A stretch of DNA of 11,321 nt. Origin: Desulfobacteraceae bacterium. Lineage in GTDB: Bacteria > Desulfobacterota > Desulfobacteria > Desulfobacterales > BuS5. Each line of letters begins with the position of its first letter. Position 1 is the stretch's first letter. Below the pieces are notes generated by a model, which saw nothing but the letters and a program-made list of their open reading frames with translations, did no database searches and was not told the DNA's origin. Position numbers and translations under genes: made by a program. Location of the stretch: the NCBI GenBank assembly GCA_030592105.1, contig JAUVKE010000054.1, forward strand, positions 1-11,321. Direction: 5' to 3'. Positions 1 to 7,800 of the stretch are shown one piece after another.

Positions 1-796
1 AATGCCTTAGATGTTTTGGAAATCTGATTCCAGGCAGAATTTTTCTGGCATTAATAATATTGCTTGAAATAATTTTATTTTCCTGTTTGAATTTTTTTAT
101 AAATGCCAGGGGGTCGGAATCAAAATTTTCCCTCCTCTCCATTAAAAGGATTCGCTCAGCAGGATCGCTTTCTCCTTTTACTTCCACACAAAGACCGAAT
201 CTATCCAGAAGCTGGGGCCGCAGCTCTCCTTCTTCGGGATTCATGGTACCCACAAGAATAAAGTCGGAGGAATGAGTAAATGAGATACCCTCTCTTTCAA
301 CCACATTTTTACCTGATGAGGCTGCATCCAGAATAACATCCACGATATGATCATCAAGGAGGTTGGTTTCATCTATGTAAAGAATTCCCCGATGGGTTTC
401 TGCAAGGAGACCGGGCTGCAATTCCCGTTTTCCATGCTTGATTGCAAAATTAAAATCTATTCCTCCGACAATCCGGTCTTCAGTGGCATTTAAAGGGAGC
501 GTCACCACCCGTGCACGCCGACAGGCAATGGTATGATTGTTTAAACTGTTTTTGCATTTATTACACATATCCGCCAGATTGTCAGGATTGCAGGAATATT
601 GACATCCCCTGATTACCTTGATTTCCGGTAGCAGACTTGCCAGAGCCCGGACAGTAGTCGATTTGGCGGTTCCCTTTTCTCCACGGATGAGAACACCCCC
701 GATCCGCGGATTTATGGCATTTAATAACAGGACAAGCTTTAAATCATGCTGCCCCACTATGGCTGAAAAAGGGTAAGTATTATTAAATATATTCAT
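1..796 (-). CDS. ChlI/BchI-type magnesium-chelatase-like AAA+ ATPase (5' part, cut by window edge)
   Basis: The minus strand is open from ATG 796 to the left edge (265 codons, no stop). Visible motifs are Walker A GEKGTAKST (residues 39-47), Walker B ILYIDETNLL (138-147, DET where many relatives have DEV) and the sensor-1/arginine block VGTMNPEEGELRPQLLDRF (182-200). These are typical of the ChlI/BchI AAA+ subunit, which uses ATP to drive metal insertion into tetrapyrroles with a large ChlH/CobN-type subunit. Cysteines at 65, 69, 78, 81 and 92 form a CxxxC-x8-CxxC-like patch in the insert after Walker A, possibly metal-binding. The start is supported by AGGA eight bases upstream of the ATG; an adjacent in-frame GTG at 799 is the alternative. 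Family assignment is firm. Whether the partner is a Mg-chelatase, a cobaltochelatase or something else cannot be judged because the downstream genes lie outside the window. Confidence 0.9.
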   Translation of the reverse strand, partial: MNIFNNTYPFSAIVGQHDLKLVLLLNAINPRIGGVLIRGEKGTAKSTTVRALASLLPEIKVIRGCQYSCNPDNLADMCNKCKNSLNNHTIACRRARVVTLPLNATEDRIVGGIDFNFAIKHGKRELQPGLLAETHRGILYIDETNLLDDHIVDVILDAASSGKNVVEREGISFTHSSDFILVGTMNPEEGELRPQLLDRFGLCVEVKGESDPAERILLMERRENFDSDPLAFIKKFKQENKIISSNIINARKILPGIRFPKHLRH

Positions 797-867
797 CACG
801 TTATTCCTGTAACTCAGGTTTAATATTTCGCACTTTGCAGGCACAAAAAGAACAGCTTTTTTTTAAC

Positions 868-923
868 AAAAAAAGCCACGAACGCCAAACAGAAATTTTT
901 CTCTGTAATGCCTTCATGGCTTT
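868..923 (-). terminator. terminator-like hairpin in the leader of the ChlI-like gene (possible attenuator)
   Basis: Positions 872-885 and 910-923 pair at 12 of 14 positions (outer AAAGCCA with TGGCTTT). An inner stem ACAGA/TCTGT spans 889-893 and 902-906. On the minus strand the hairpin runs straight into seven T residues (874-868), the layout of an intrinsic terminator. No minus-strand gene ends here, and it lies between the predicted ATPase promoter and its start codon, so attenuation is conceivable. An alternative stem GCTTTTTTT/AAAAAAAGC (855-876) would compete with its base. It could also be a remnant of a dispersed hairpin repeat. Confidence 0.4.
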
Positions 924-983
924 ATTATAAAATTTGAATAGTTTTAACCTCAAAATAGAAACAATCTATTTAAGTTATTAATT

Positions 984-1002
984 TTACAATTTCATATTGT
1001 AA
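984..1002. promoter_or_regulatory. 19-bp palindrome, operator candidate near the ATPase transcription start
   Basis: TTACAAT-N5-ATTGTAA is a perfect 7+7 inverted repeat. It lies just downstream of the -10 of the minus-strand promoter (1011-1016), about where the transcript would start, which is a classic repressor position. Nothing identifies the regulator. The neighbouring TetR-family protein is one candidate. Confidence 0.35.
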
Positions 1003-1010
1003 TTTAAAAT

Positions 1011-1039
1011 AATGTATCTTTCTGTCGATTATTTGTCAA
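1011..1039 (-). promoter_or_regulatory. sigma70-like promoter for the ChlI-like gene
   Basis: Read on the minus strand, TTGACA (1039-1034) is followed after 17 bases by TACATT (1016-1011). The -35 is consensus and the -10 matches TATAAT at 4 of 6. The predicted start near 1004 gives a leader of about 200 bases containing the palindrome and hairpin described separately. The remaining AT-rich sequence between 797 and 1282 shows no coding potential. Confidence 0.5.
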
Positions 1040-1113
1040 GATTTTGCATTACCATAAACCTCTCGGCGCCTCTCTCCTTCTTAAATCATTGTAATTTTTT
1101 ATTCGATTTTTTC

Positions 1114-1141
1114 TTGACAAAAAATATTATCTGATTATTAT
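1114..1141 (+). promoter_or_regulatory. sigma70-like promoter for tetR and probably the efflux genes
   Basis: TTGACA (1114-1119), a 16-base spacer and TATTAT (1136-1141, 5 of 6 to consensus) lie about 140 bases upstream of the TetR-family gene. The leader has further AT-rich sequence and separated TGTATA (1225-1230) and TATACA (1265-1270) half-sites, which might be part of an autoregulatory operator but are too weak to claim. Confidence 0.5.
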
Positions 1142-1282
1142 TTGTACTGAAAAACGATTTTAGTATAAAAATATATATTAAAGTAATTACATATGAATAA
1201 TATGGTGTATTTGTTCAGTTGTTATGTATACCTGAAGCATCCTTGGAATCAGCATAGCTGAATATATACACAATGGTGTGAT

Positions 1283-1888
1283 ATGAAACAGAAAAAAAGA
1301 GAATCCATATTAGAGGCTGCCGGGAAAAGGTTTGCAAAATACGGGTTGACAAAGACAAATATAGATGAAATAGCACGTTTTGCAAGGGTTGCCAAGGCTA
1401 CCATTTATAATTATTTTGGAAGTAAGGATAATATTTATATAGAAGTGCTGAAAAGGGAGGCAAATATAACCATTGATAAAATATCACACTCGGTCGACCT
1501 TGAAGTCCTTCCCGGGAAAAAACTGATTATTTTTGCAAAGACCAGGTTTCAAAATATGAATCTTCCTTTAAACATTTTCACCCTGGCCAGGAGTGACGCA
1601 GAAAAAATGATCCCGGAAGCTGTCAGGATACGGGATGATCTTTTTGAAAGGGAGGTGAAAATCATTTCTTCTATTTTAAATGATGGGGTTGAAAAAGGAG
1701 TTTTTTATGTAAATGACGTGTTTCTCACAGCAAGGGCCATCGGGCTTGCCCTGAAAGGTTTTGAGCGGCAATGGCTCTATGGGAATAAAGACAATATTGA
1801 TATACACATGGAAGAACTGATTAAAATTTTATTTTTGGGACTTAAATATAAAAAAGATCAAATCAAGCAAGAAGAAAATTCTGAATAA
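1283..1888 (+). CDS. TetR/AcrR-family transcriptional regulator
   Basis: The 201-residue protein has the standard TetR layout. An N-terminal DNA-binding domain (about residues 5-55) contains the helix-turn-helix, with VAKATIYNYFGSKDNIY (36-52) as the characteristic recognition-helix and following segment. A helical ligand-binding and dimerisation domain of normal length follows. It is the first gene upstream of a co-oriented tolC-adaptor-RND set, the usual arrangement for a local repressor released when a pump substrate binds it. The ligand cannot be inferred from the sequence. The ATG at 1283 lacks a clear Shine-Dalgarno match, but no better in-frame start exists, and the family normally begins about this far ahead of the first helix. 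It may also control the divergent ATPase promoter. Confidence 0.9.
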   Translation: MKQKKRESILEAAGKRFAKYGLTKTNIDEIARFARVAKATIYNYFGSKDNIYIEVLKREANITIDKISHSVDLEVLPGKKLIIFAKTRFQNMNLPLNIFTLARSDAEKMIPEAVRIRDDLFEREVKIISSILNDGVEKGVFYVNDVFLTARAIGLALKGFERQWLYGNKDNIDIHMEELIKILFLGLKYKKDQIKQEENSE

Positions 1889-1927
1889 TTCATTTTATGA
1901 CGAAATGCCTGTTTTTTTCAGGCACTA

Positions 1928-2017
1928 TAGATCTTAAGATAATGATTTTGGGAAGGCCAGAGGGATGTAATACGCAGGCGACTGATAACGCACCCAAAAT
2001 TTTTATCTTAAGGTTTA
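1928..2017. mobile_element. complete palindromic MITE-like element, copy A, between tetR and tolC
   Basis: A 90-bp hairpin element with TA on each side (1926-1927, 2018-2019). The inner 20-nt arms 1933-1952 and 1993-2012 pair at 18 of 20, and the outer ends TAGAT/GTTTA extend the stem imperfectly. The 40-nt loop (1953-1992) starts AAGGCCAGAGG and ends CGACTGATAACGCA. Copy B at 10292-10392 has the same loop shoulders (11/11 and 13/14) but different inner arms. There is no coding capacity. The right end stops about 15 bases before the tolC Shine-Dalgarno, so in RNA the hairpin would sit in the tetR-tolC junction and could attenuate, stabilise or be processed. Confidence 0.75.
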
Positions 2018-2042
2018 TATTTCAATTTTTTTGGAGAAAATA

Positions 2043-3542
2043 ATGCTAATAAAAAACAAAAAAAATTCCTTTATTCTGATTGTGTTAAGCTTTTTTTTTA
2101 CTACCCTGTTGATTCAGCATATTGCACCGGACAGGCTGTATGCCCAGCGGTTTTACAGCAAAAAATATATTGAAGACCAGCTGATCTCGGTATTCGGCCT
2201 TGGGAGCAGAATATCAAAGGCAGGAAATGAAATACTGCTTCCCTATAAACAACGCGGAATACTTCACCTTGGGCTTCAGGATTGTGTTTCCATAGCTATG
2301 GAAAGAAATATTGATATTTATCTCACCCAGGAGGTTCTAGCCCAGGCAGATGCTGATTTGACAATGGCATGGACCGCCATGCTCCCTTATATCGGGGCTG
2401 AAGGAACCTATACACGGCTTGATGAAGATTTAACATTTGAGCTTGGCCCTCTGGCTGTAGGCCCTTTATCCATGGGCCCTTTATCAATGTTGTTCATGGA
2501 GCGTGATATATATAAGGCCGGAATTGTTCTGCGGCAGCCTGTTTTTGCAGGGGGAAGATTAAAAGCAGCCCGAAGAGCTGCTAAAAATATCAGGGACGCA
2601 CGAATCCATGATCAGGAAAATGTAAAAAATGAAATTATTTATCAGGTTACCCGGGTTTATCATACAGCGCAGGTGGCCAGGGAATTTAACAAGGTAGCCA
2701 TAGAGGCTGTGGCTCTTTTGGAAAAGCATGAACGGGATGTTAAAATATTTGTTCGGGAAGGGGCCATTCCCCAGGTCGATCTTCTTCGGACGCAAACCGA
2801 GCTTGCAAATACAAGAAAAGAATTAAATGGTGCTGAAAATGCCTTTGACCTGGCGTTATCGAGTCTTAAAAATCTGATGGTCATAGATCTGGAAGAAGAG
2901 ATTTTTTTAACAGAGCGCCTTGGTCATCCTCCAGGACAAAAAAAAAGTCTTGAAGCTTTAACTATTTTTGCCATTAAAAACCGTCCGGAACTTGCTTCTT
3001 TAAAACTTCAGGCCGAGGCCGCAAAGGAAGGACTAAAGGCTGCAAAAGGAGAATACCTCCCAAGTATTGCCATTGAAGGCAGGTATGAATATATCGAGGG
3101 AGATGTTCGGGATTTAGATGGAGATGATCACTGGACAGTGGGAGCAGGAGCAGAGGTTCCCCTCTGGAACTGGGGAAAAACCAGATCAGAGGTTTTAAAA
3201 GCAAAATCAAAATTGAACCAGGCCAAAATGATGCATAAAAAAACAGAAGAGAGAATTTCTCTTGAGGTTCGCAGTGCATTTCTTAACATTGGAAAGGCTG
3301 AAAAAAATATCACAGCAGCCGAGGCGGCTTTGAAAACTTCTAAAGAGGCGTATCGTCTGGAAGCCGCCCGTTATAAAGCAGGTGCAGGAACAAATACAGA
3401 TGTATTAGACGCACGCACCGCCCTGAGCAAAACGGATGCAAATTACGCCCAGGCTCTTTTTGAATATAATACAGCTCTGGCCGCTCTTGAAAGAGCCACA
3501 GGGATGATGGGTAAAAGTAACCTGAAAAAAAGGGGGTATTAG
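2043..3542 (+). CDS. TolC-type outer-membrane efflux protein
   Basis: The 499-residue protein belongs to the outer membrane efflux protein family, which forms the trimeric channel-tunnel that takes substrate from an RND pump and adaptor to the outside. A lysine-rich start and hydrophobic stretch (about residues 8-25) form a signal peptide, with cleavage plausible near LYA (32-34). Two repeated OEP halves follow, rich in long Ala/Glu/Lys helices. RQPVFAGGRLKAARRA and VPLWNWGKTRSEVLKAK are the equivalent strand-to-helix joints of the two halves, and NTDVLDARTAL is typical of the last helix. The ATG at 2043 is chosen because GGAG (2033-2036) lies six bases upstream; a TTG at 2031 would overlap that site. 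A 5-residue tandem repeat is present at 135-149. The gene ends in TAG, with the next in-frame stop only six codons later. Confidence 0.9.
   Translation: MLIKNKKNSFILIVLSFFFTTLLIQHIAPDRLYAQRFYSKKYIEDQLISVFGLGSRISKAGNEILLPYKQRGILHLGLQDCVSIAMERNIDIYLTQEVLAQADADLTMAWTAMLPYIGAEGTYTRLDEDLTFELGPLAVGPLSMGPLSMLFMERDIYKAGIVLRQPVFAGGRLKAARRAAKNIRDARIHDQENVKNEIIYQVTRVYHTAQVAREFNKVAIEAVALLEKHERDVKIFVREGAIPQVDLLRTQTELANTRKELNGAENAFDLALSSLKNLMVIDLEEEIFLTERLGHPPGQKKSLEALTIFAIKNRPELASLKLQAEAAKEGLKAAKGEYLPSIAIEGRYEYIEGDVRDLDGDDHWTVGAGAEVPLWNWGKTRSEVLKAKSKLNQAKMMHKKTEERISLEVRSAFLNIGKAEKNITAAEAALKTSKEAYRLEAARYKAGAGTNTDVLDARTALSKTDANYAQALFEYNTALAALERATGMMGKSNLKKRGY
2445..2489 (+). repeat. three 15-nt in-frame tandem repeats in the channel gene
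   Basis: Units 2445-2459, 2460-2474 and 2475-2489 encode GPLAV, GPLSM and GPLSM. Units two and three differ at a single base. By alignment with the OEP fold the segment falls between the first beta-strands, probably in or near the surface-exposed loop of the beta-barrel. Confidence 0.8.
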
Positions 3543-3555
3543 CTCAGGGTTAAAA

Positions 3556-3564
3556 TGTTATAAT
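3556..3564 (+). promoter_or_regulatory. possible extended -10 promoter before the adaptor gene
   Basis: TGT followed by TATAAT (3559-3564) matches an extended -10 in the 146-base gap between the channel and adaptor genes. No good -35 lies at the right distance, and the region is AT-rich enough for chance matches. If real, it would let adaptor and pump be transcribed separately from tetR-tolC. Confidence 0.25.
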
Positions 3565-3688
3565 ATCGTATTCTCACAGGTTTTTATAATTACCATTTTT
3601 TGATGAACACAAAATATTTTTTTTAAAGGGTATGGAAACTAAATATTCTTTAAAGTGTAAAAACTCTTTTGGAAAAGGAACAGATAAA

Positions 3689-4855
3689 ATGAAACGAATA
3701 TTCTATTTTTTATCCATTTTTGCTCTGGTAATCTGCGCTATTTTTATTGTCGCAAACATCAGGCAAAAAGCAAAAGACCGCCAGGCGTTTCAGGCTCTTG
3801 ATCAGGTTATTCCGGTGAATACCGTCCCTGCTTCCATGGAGCTGTTTCAGGATAAAGTCAGTGCCGTGGGGACATTAAGGGCCCGCCAGGAAAATCTTTT
3901 ATCTCCCAAGGTAGCGGGTAATGTTGATGCTGTCTAGGTGGATATAGGGGAAAGGGAGAAAGCAGGCCAGCCTGTTATCAGGCTGGATAAAACAACATTC
4001 AGGCTTGCAGTGAAACAGGCTGAATCTGCTTTTTCGGCTGCATTTGCCGCTGTTGCCCAGGTTAAATCGCAGCTGGGTCAGGCCGAAAAAGAATATAATC
4101 GTGCAAAAAATCTTTTGGCTGAAAATGTAATTCCCCAAAATCGTTTTGACGTTGCAGAGACTGGATATAATACTGCACGGGAGGCTCTTCTCGTTGTAAA
4201 AGGAAAACACAGCCAGGCAAAGGCAGCCCTTGAAACCGCAAGGGAATATTTAAACTATACCGAGATACATAGCTCCATAGACGGTGTTGTTGTACAAAGA
4301 AGTGCTGAAATAGGGCAATCAGTTGCTCCGGGAATTCAGGTTCTTCGAATCCTTGATCAGGCTATGGTAAGGGCTGATATTGAGCTTCCTGAAAAGGATT
4401 TCGGGAGGATTGGATTTAAAACAACAGCAATCATGATGGTTGATGCTTTTCCAGAAATAAAATTTAACAGCAAAGTTACAATTATCAATCCAATGGTGAG
4501 TCCGGGCACCCGTACTTTTAAGGTAAGAATTGAAGCATCCAATCAAACAGGAAAGCTGGTTGATGGAATGTTTGTTAAGGTTAATTTTTTACTATCCCAA
4601 AAAGAAGCCCTTGCTATTCCCAGGGCTGCTCTGCAAAAATTGCCTGGAAGTGGTACATACTATGTCTTTGTCGTTAAAAATAATAAGGCATTTAAAAAAG
4701 AGATTAAAATTGGAATCAAGACCGATAAATTTGCTGAGGTAATTGATGGCCTGGCCATGGGTGAACTTGTGATTACCAATGGCGCGGGAAAACTCCGTTC
4801 CGGTATTAATGTTAAAATTTCCAATAAAGCAGTTGAAACATTAAAGGAAGGATAA
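3689..4855 (+). CDS. RND periplasmic adaptor (membrane fusion protein), interrupted by an in-frame TAG
   Basis: The frame encodes a 388-codon RND adaptor that would link the pump to the outer-membrane channel. It has an N-terminal membrane anchor (about 4-24), the first half of the lipoyl-like domain with LLSPKVAGNVDAV (70-82), a long alpha-helical hairpin (about 104-190), the second lipoyl half LNYTEIHSSIDGVVVQRSAE (189-208), then beta-barrel and membrane-proximal regions. Codon 83 (3935-3937) is TAG. The frame continues without shift into VDIGEREKAGQPVIRLD, exactly as the family expects, so only one codon is abnormal. Normal termination gives an 82-residue stub. Restart at the GTG right after TAG would yield a 305-residue protein lacking the anchor and half the lipoyl fold. 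ATG 3689 is preferred over 3632 because AAGGAA precedes it at good distance. The stop lies 2 nt before the pump gene, so the two are translationally coupled. A nonsense mutation, sequencing error, suppression or recoded TAG are all possible. Confidence 0.85.
3935..3937 (+). other. in-frame TAG codon inside the adaptor gene
   Basis: A single TAG lies between GTC and GTG GAT ATA GGG, where adaptors of this type usually have an ordinary residue before a conserved V-x-x-G. Reading frame and homology continue across it. The other stops seen here are TAA (tetR, adaptor, RND, recN, lipB), TGA (rpn) and TAG (channel), so TAG is rare but not absent as a true stop. Confidence 0.9.
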
Positions 4856-4857
4856 TA

Positions 4858-7800
4858 ATGAAGCTTCCCGAAATTGCCGTTAATCGGCCAGTCTCTACAT
4901 TAATGCTCTTTGCCGCGGTTATACTCATCGGAGTAATCTCTTTTTTTAAATTAAACCTGGATCTTCTTCCCGAGATAGATCCGCCGGCAATCAGCGTAAT
5001 AACACCCTACCCGGGAGCATCAGCTTCTGATGTGGAATCAGAAGTAACCAAGTATATGGAAGACCAGTTGTCCACAACGCCTAATCTTGACCGGCTGGAG
5101 TCTGTATCAAAGGATAATTTCTCGATTGTAACATGTATTTTTAACTGGGGCTCAGACCTGGACGTGGCTGTTAATGATATCAGGGAAAAAATAGATTTTG
5201 CCAAAGTTGACATAGCTGATGGAGCTGATGAACCTGTTGTTTTTAAATTCAGCAGCTCCATAGCGCCGGTTCTTGTGATGACAGTCACTGCAAATGAAAG
5301 CAAATCTGATCTTTTCAGAATTGTTGATAAACAGATTGCAGATCCTTTAAAGCGGCTCCACGGTGTGGGGGCAATTTTTTATGAAGGGGCCGTGGAAAGA
5401 CAGATAAACGTCTCCTTTGACAGACAAGCCCTGGAAGCTTATCATCTGTCTATTTATCAGATTCAGCAGACACTTATGGCTGAGAATCTGGATCTTCCCG
5501 CAGGTACAATAAAGATTAATGAATCTGAATTGCAGCTCCGGGTGGCGGGACGCTACAAAAATTCTGTAGAAATAGCAAACACTATAATCGCGAAACAGGG
5601 AGATTCTCTGATCCGCCTTAAAGATGTTGCCAAAGTACTCGATGCCCATGAAGAAAAATCCCAGTGGACCTGGGGAAAAGATTCCCCGGGGATGGTTGTC
5701 TTTATCCAGAAGCAATCAGGGGAAAATACGGTTAATGTTATAAATGCGGTAAAAAAAGAACTTGTTAGATTAAAACCGAATCTCCCTTCAGATATCAGTA
5801 TGGATATAGTTGTTGATACATCCGACCATATTTATATCATGATTAGAAACCTTGCCGAATCCGCCGGGGCTGGAGCGGTTCTTGTGGTTATTATCTGCTT
5901 TATTTTTCTCCGCCGTTTTAGAACCAGTTTTGTGGTTAGTCTTGCTATTCCTTTTTCAATCCTTGCTGCCATAATAGCCCTTTTTTTTATGGGTTACACC
6001 ATCAATGTCATATCTCTTATGAGTCTTTCCATTGCAATCGGCATGGTGGTTGATGACGCAATCGTGGTTATTGAAAATATAATAAGACATATTGATGAAG
6101 GAGAAGCACCTGCAACAGCAGCCATATCCGGTGCGTCCGAGGTAGGCATGGCTGTTGCGGCCTCCACCCTTACAATAGTGGCTGTTTTTACCCCGCTCCT
6201 TTTTATTAAAGGGATTGCAGGAATAATCTTTGGCCAGCTGGCTTTTCTTATTCTTGTTACCATACTTGCCTCTTTATTTATTTCCCTTACCCTTACACCC
6301 ATGGCCTGTTCAAAGCTGGTTCGATCCAGGGAAGAAAGAAAAACGAATTCTTTTTTTTTATGGAGCGAAAAACAGTTTGATAAAATAGAAAAGGGATATA
6401 CGCACCTCCTTGAATATGTCCTCGATAACAAAAAGGGAACACTGGTTATTTTAGGTGCCGTATTAATTGTAAGTATGCTTTTGATCCCCCTGATTGGAAC
6501 TGAATTTTTGCCGGAGGTCGACAATGGTGAGGTTGAAGTCGTTGTTGAGCTGGCTCAAGGAACGCGTGGAGAGGTGACCGCCCAAACCACCAAAGAAATA
6601 TTGGATATTTTTAATAAGGTTCCTGAGCTTGTGACCTCATATGGCCTGGCAGGGCAGAGTAAATCAGGAATGTTAAGTGCTATAGGGATAAGCGAAGGGA
6701 CAAATGTCGGAAGAGCCGGAGTCCGCCTTATCCCCAAAAGGGAGAGGGACCGTTCTGCCAAAGAGATTGCATCTGAAATACGTCCCATGGTAGAAGCAAT
6801 GCCTAAAGTGGTAAAATCTTCTGTCAGAGCCATGAGTTCAGTCCAGATGGTTTTTTTTGGGGGGGGGACTGCAATCAGCATAGAGGTTCTTGGTCATGAT
6901 TTTGAAAAAACAAATGATGCTGCAAATAAAATCAGTGAAATTCTTAAAACGACTCCTGGCGCAATAGATGTACGAATCAGCAGGAAAAAACTCCGGCCGG
7001 AAATAAAAATAAAGCTGGATCGGGATAAAGCTGCCACCCTTGGATTAAATGTTGCCATGGTTGCCAGTACTCTCAGGGCTAATTATTATGGCTTTGATGA
7101 TGCAAAGCTCCGGGATGCAGGGGATGATTTTGGGATACGATTACGGCTTAAGGAAGTACAGCGAAGAAGTATTAAGGAAATAGGTGAAACTCCTTTAACG
7201 ACCATGGGGGGGGGGATCGTCAAGCTAAGAAGTGTTGCCGAAATAACAGAAACCTCCGGGCCGGTTGAAATAGAACGGAAAAATCGTGTACGTGTTACCA
7301 GGGTACTGGCTGGTGTTCAGGGAAGGTCTCTGGGGGATGTGGTTAAGGATGTTAAGGCTCAGATGGAAGAGCTTAATCTTTCCTCAGACGTCATTATAGA
7401 ATGGGGAGGGGAGGTTAATGAGCAGAAGGAGGCGTTTCGCGATTTGACCCTGTTGCTCATTGTAGGAATTATTCTTGTATTCATGGTTATGGCCTCTGAG
7501 TTTGAAGACTTTGTTGATCCCCTTATTATAATGTTTTCCGTCCCTTTCGCCTTTGTGGGAGTAATTCTGGCATTCGTATTTACAGGGACACCATTAAATC
7601 TAATGAGTTTTATAGGTCTTATAATGCTCATGGGTATAGCAGTTAAAAACGCCATTGTTCTGATAGATTATACAAACCTGTTAAGGTCCAGGGGAATGGA
7701 GCTGACAGAAGCGATAATCGTGGGGGGAAAGACACGGCTGCGGCCCGTTCTTATGACAAGTCTGACAACAATATTTGGAATGCTTCCACTTGCCATGTCC

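Noticed and set aside
60..275. 71-residue plus-strand open frame near the left edge
   Set aside because: It lies opposite a strongly supported ChlI-like coding sequence and has no recognisable family features.
1214..1236. TTCAG-N13-CTGAA as a TetR operator
   Set aside because: Only five outer bases pair and the interior symmetry is weak, which is expected by chance in this AT-rich leader.
1906..1924. TGCCTG-T7-CAGGCA hairpin after tetR as an intrinsic terminator
   Set aside because: The 6-bp stem with a T7 loop is not followed by a T-run on the plus strand, so it is a poor terminator. It may only be a minor hairpin.
3632..3688. Upstream ATG 3632 as adaptor start
   Set aside because: Its purine-rich sequence is too close to the ATG, and it places about 19 polar residues before the anchor. 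ATG 3689 has a well-spaced AAGGAA.
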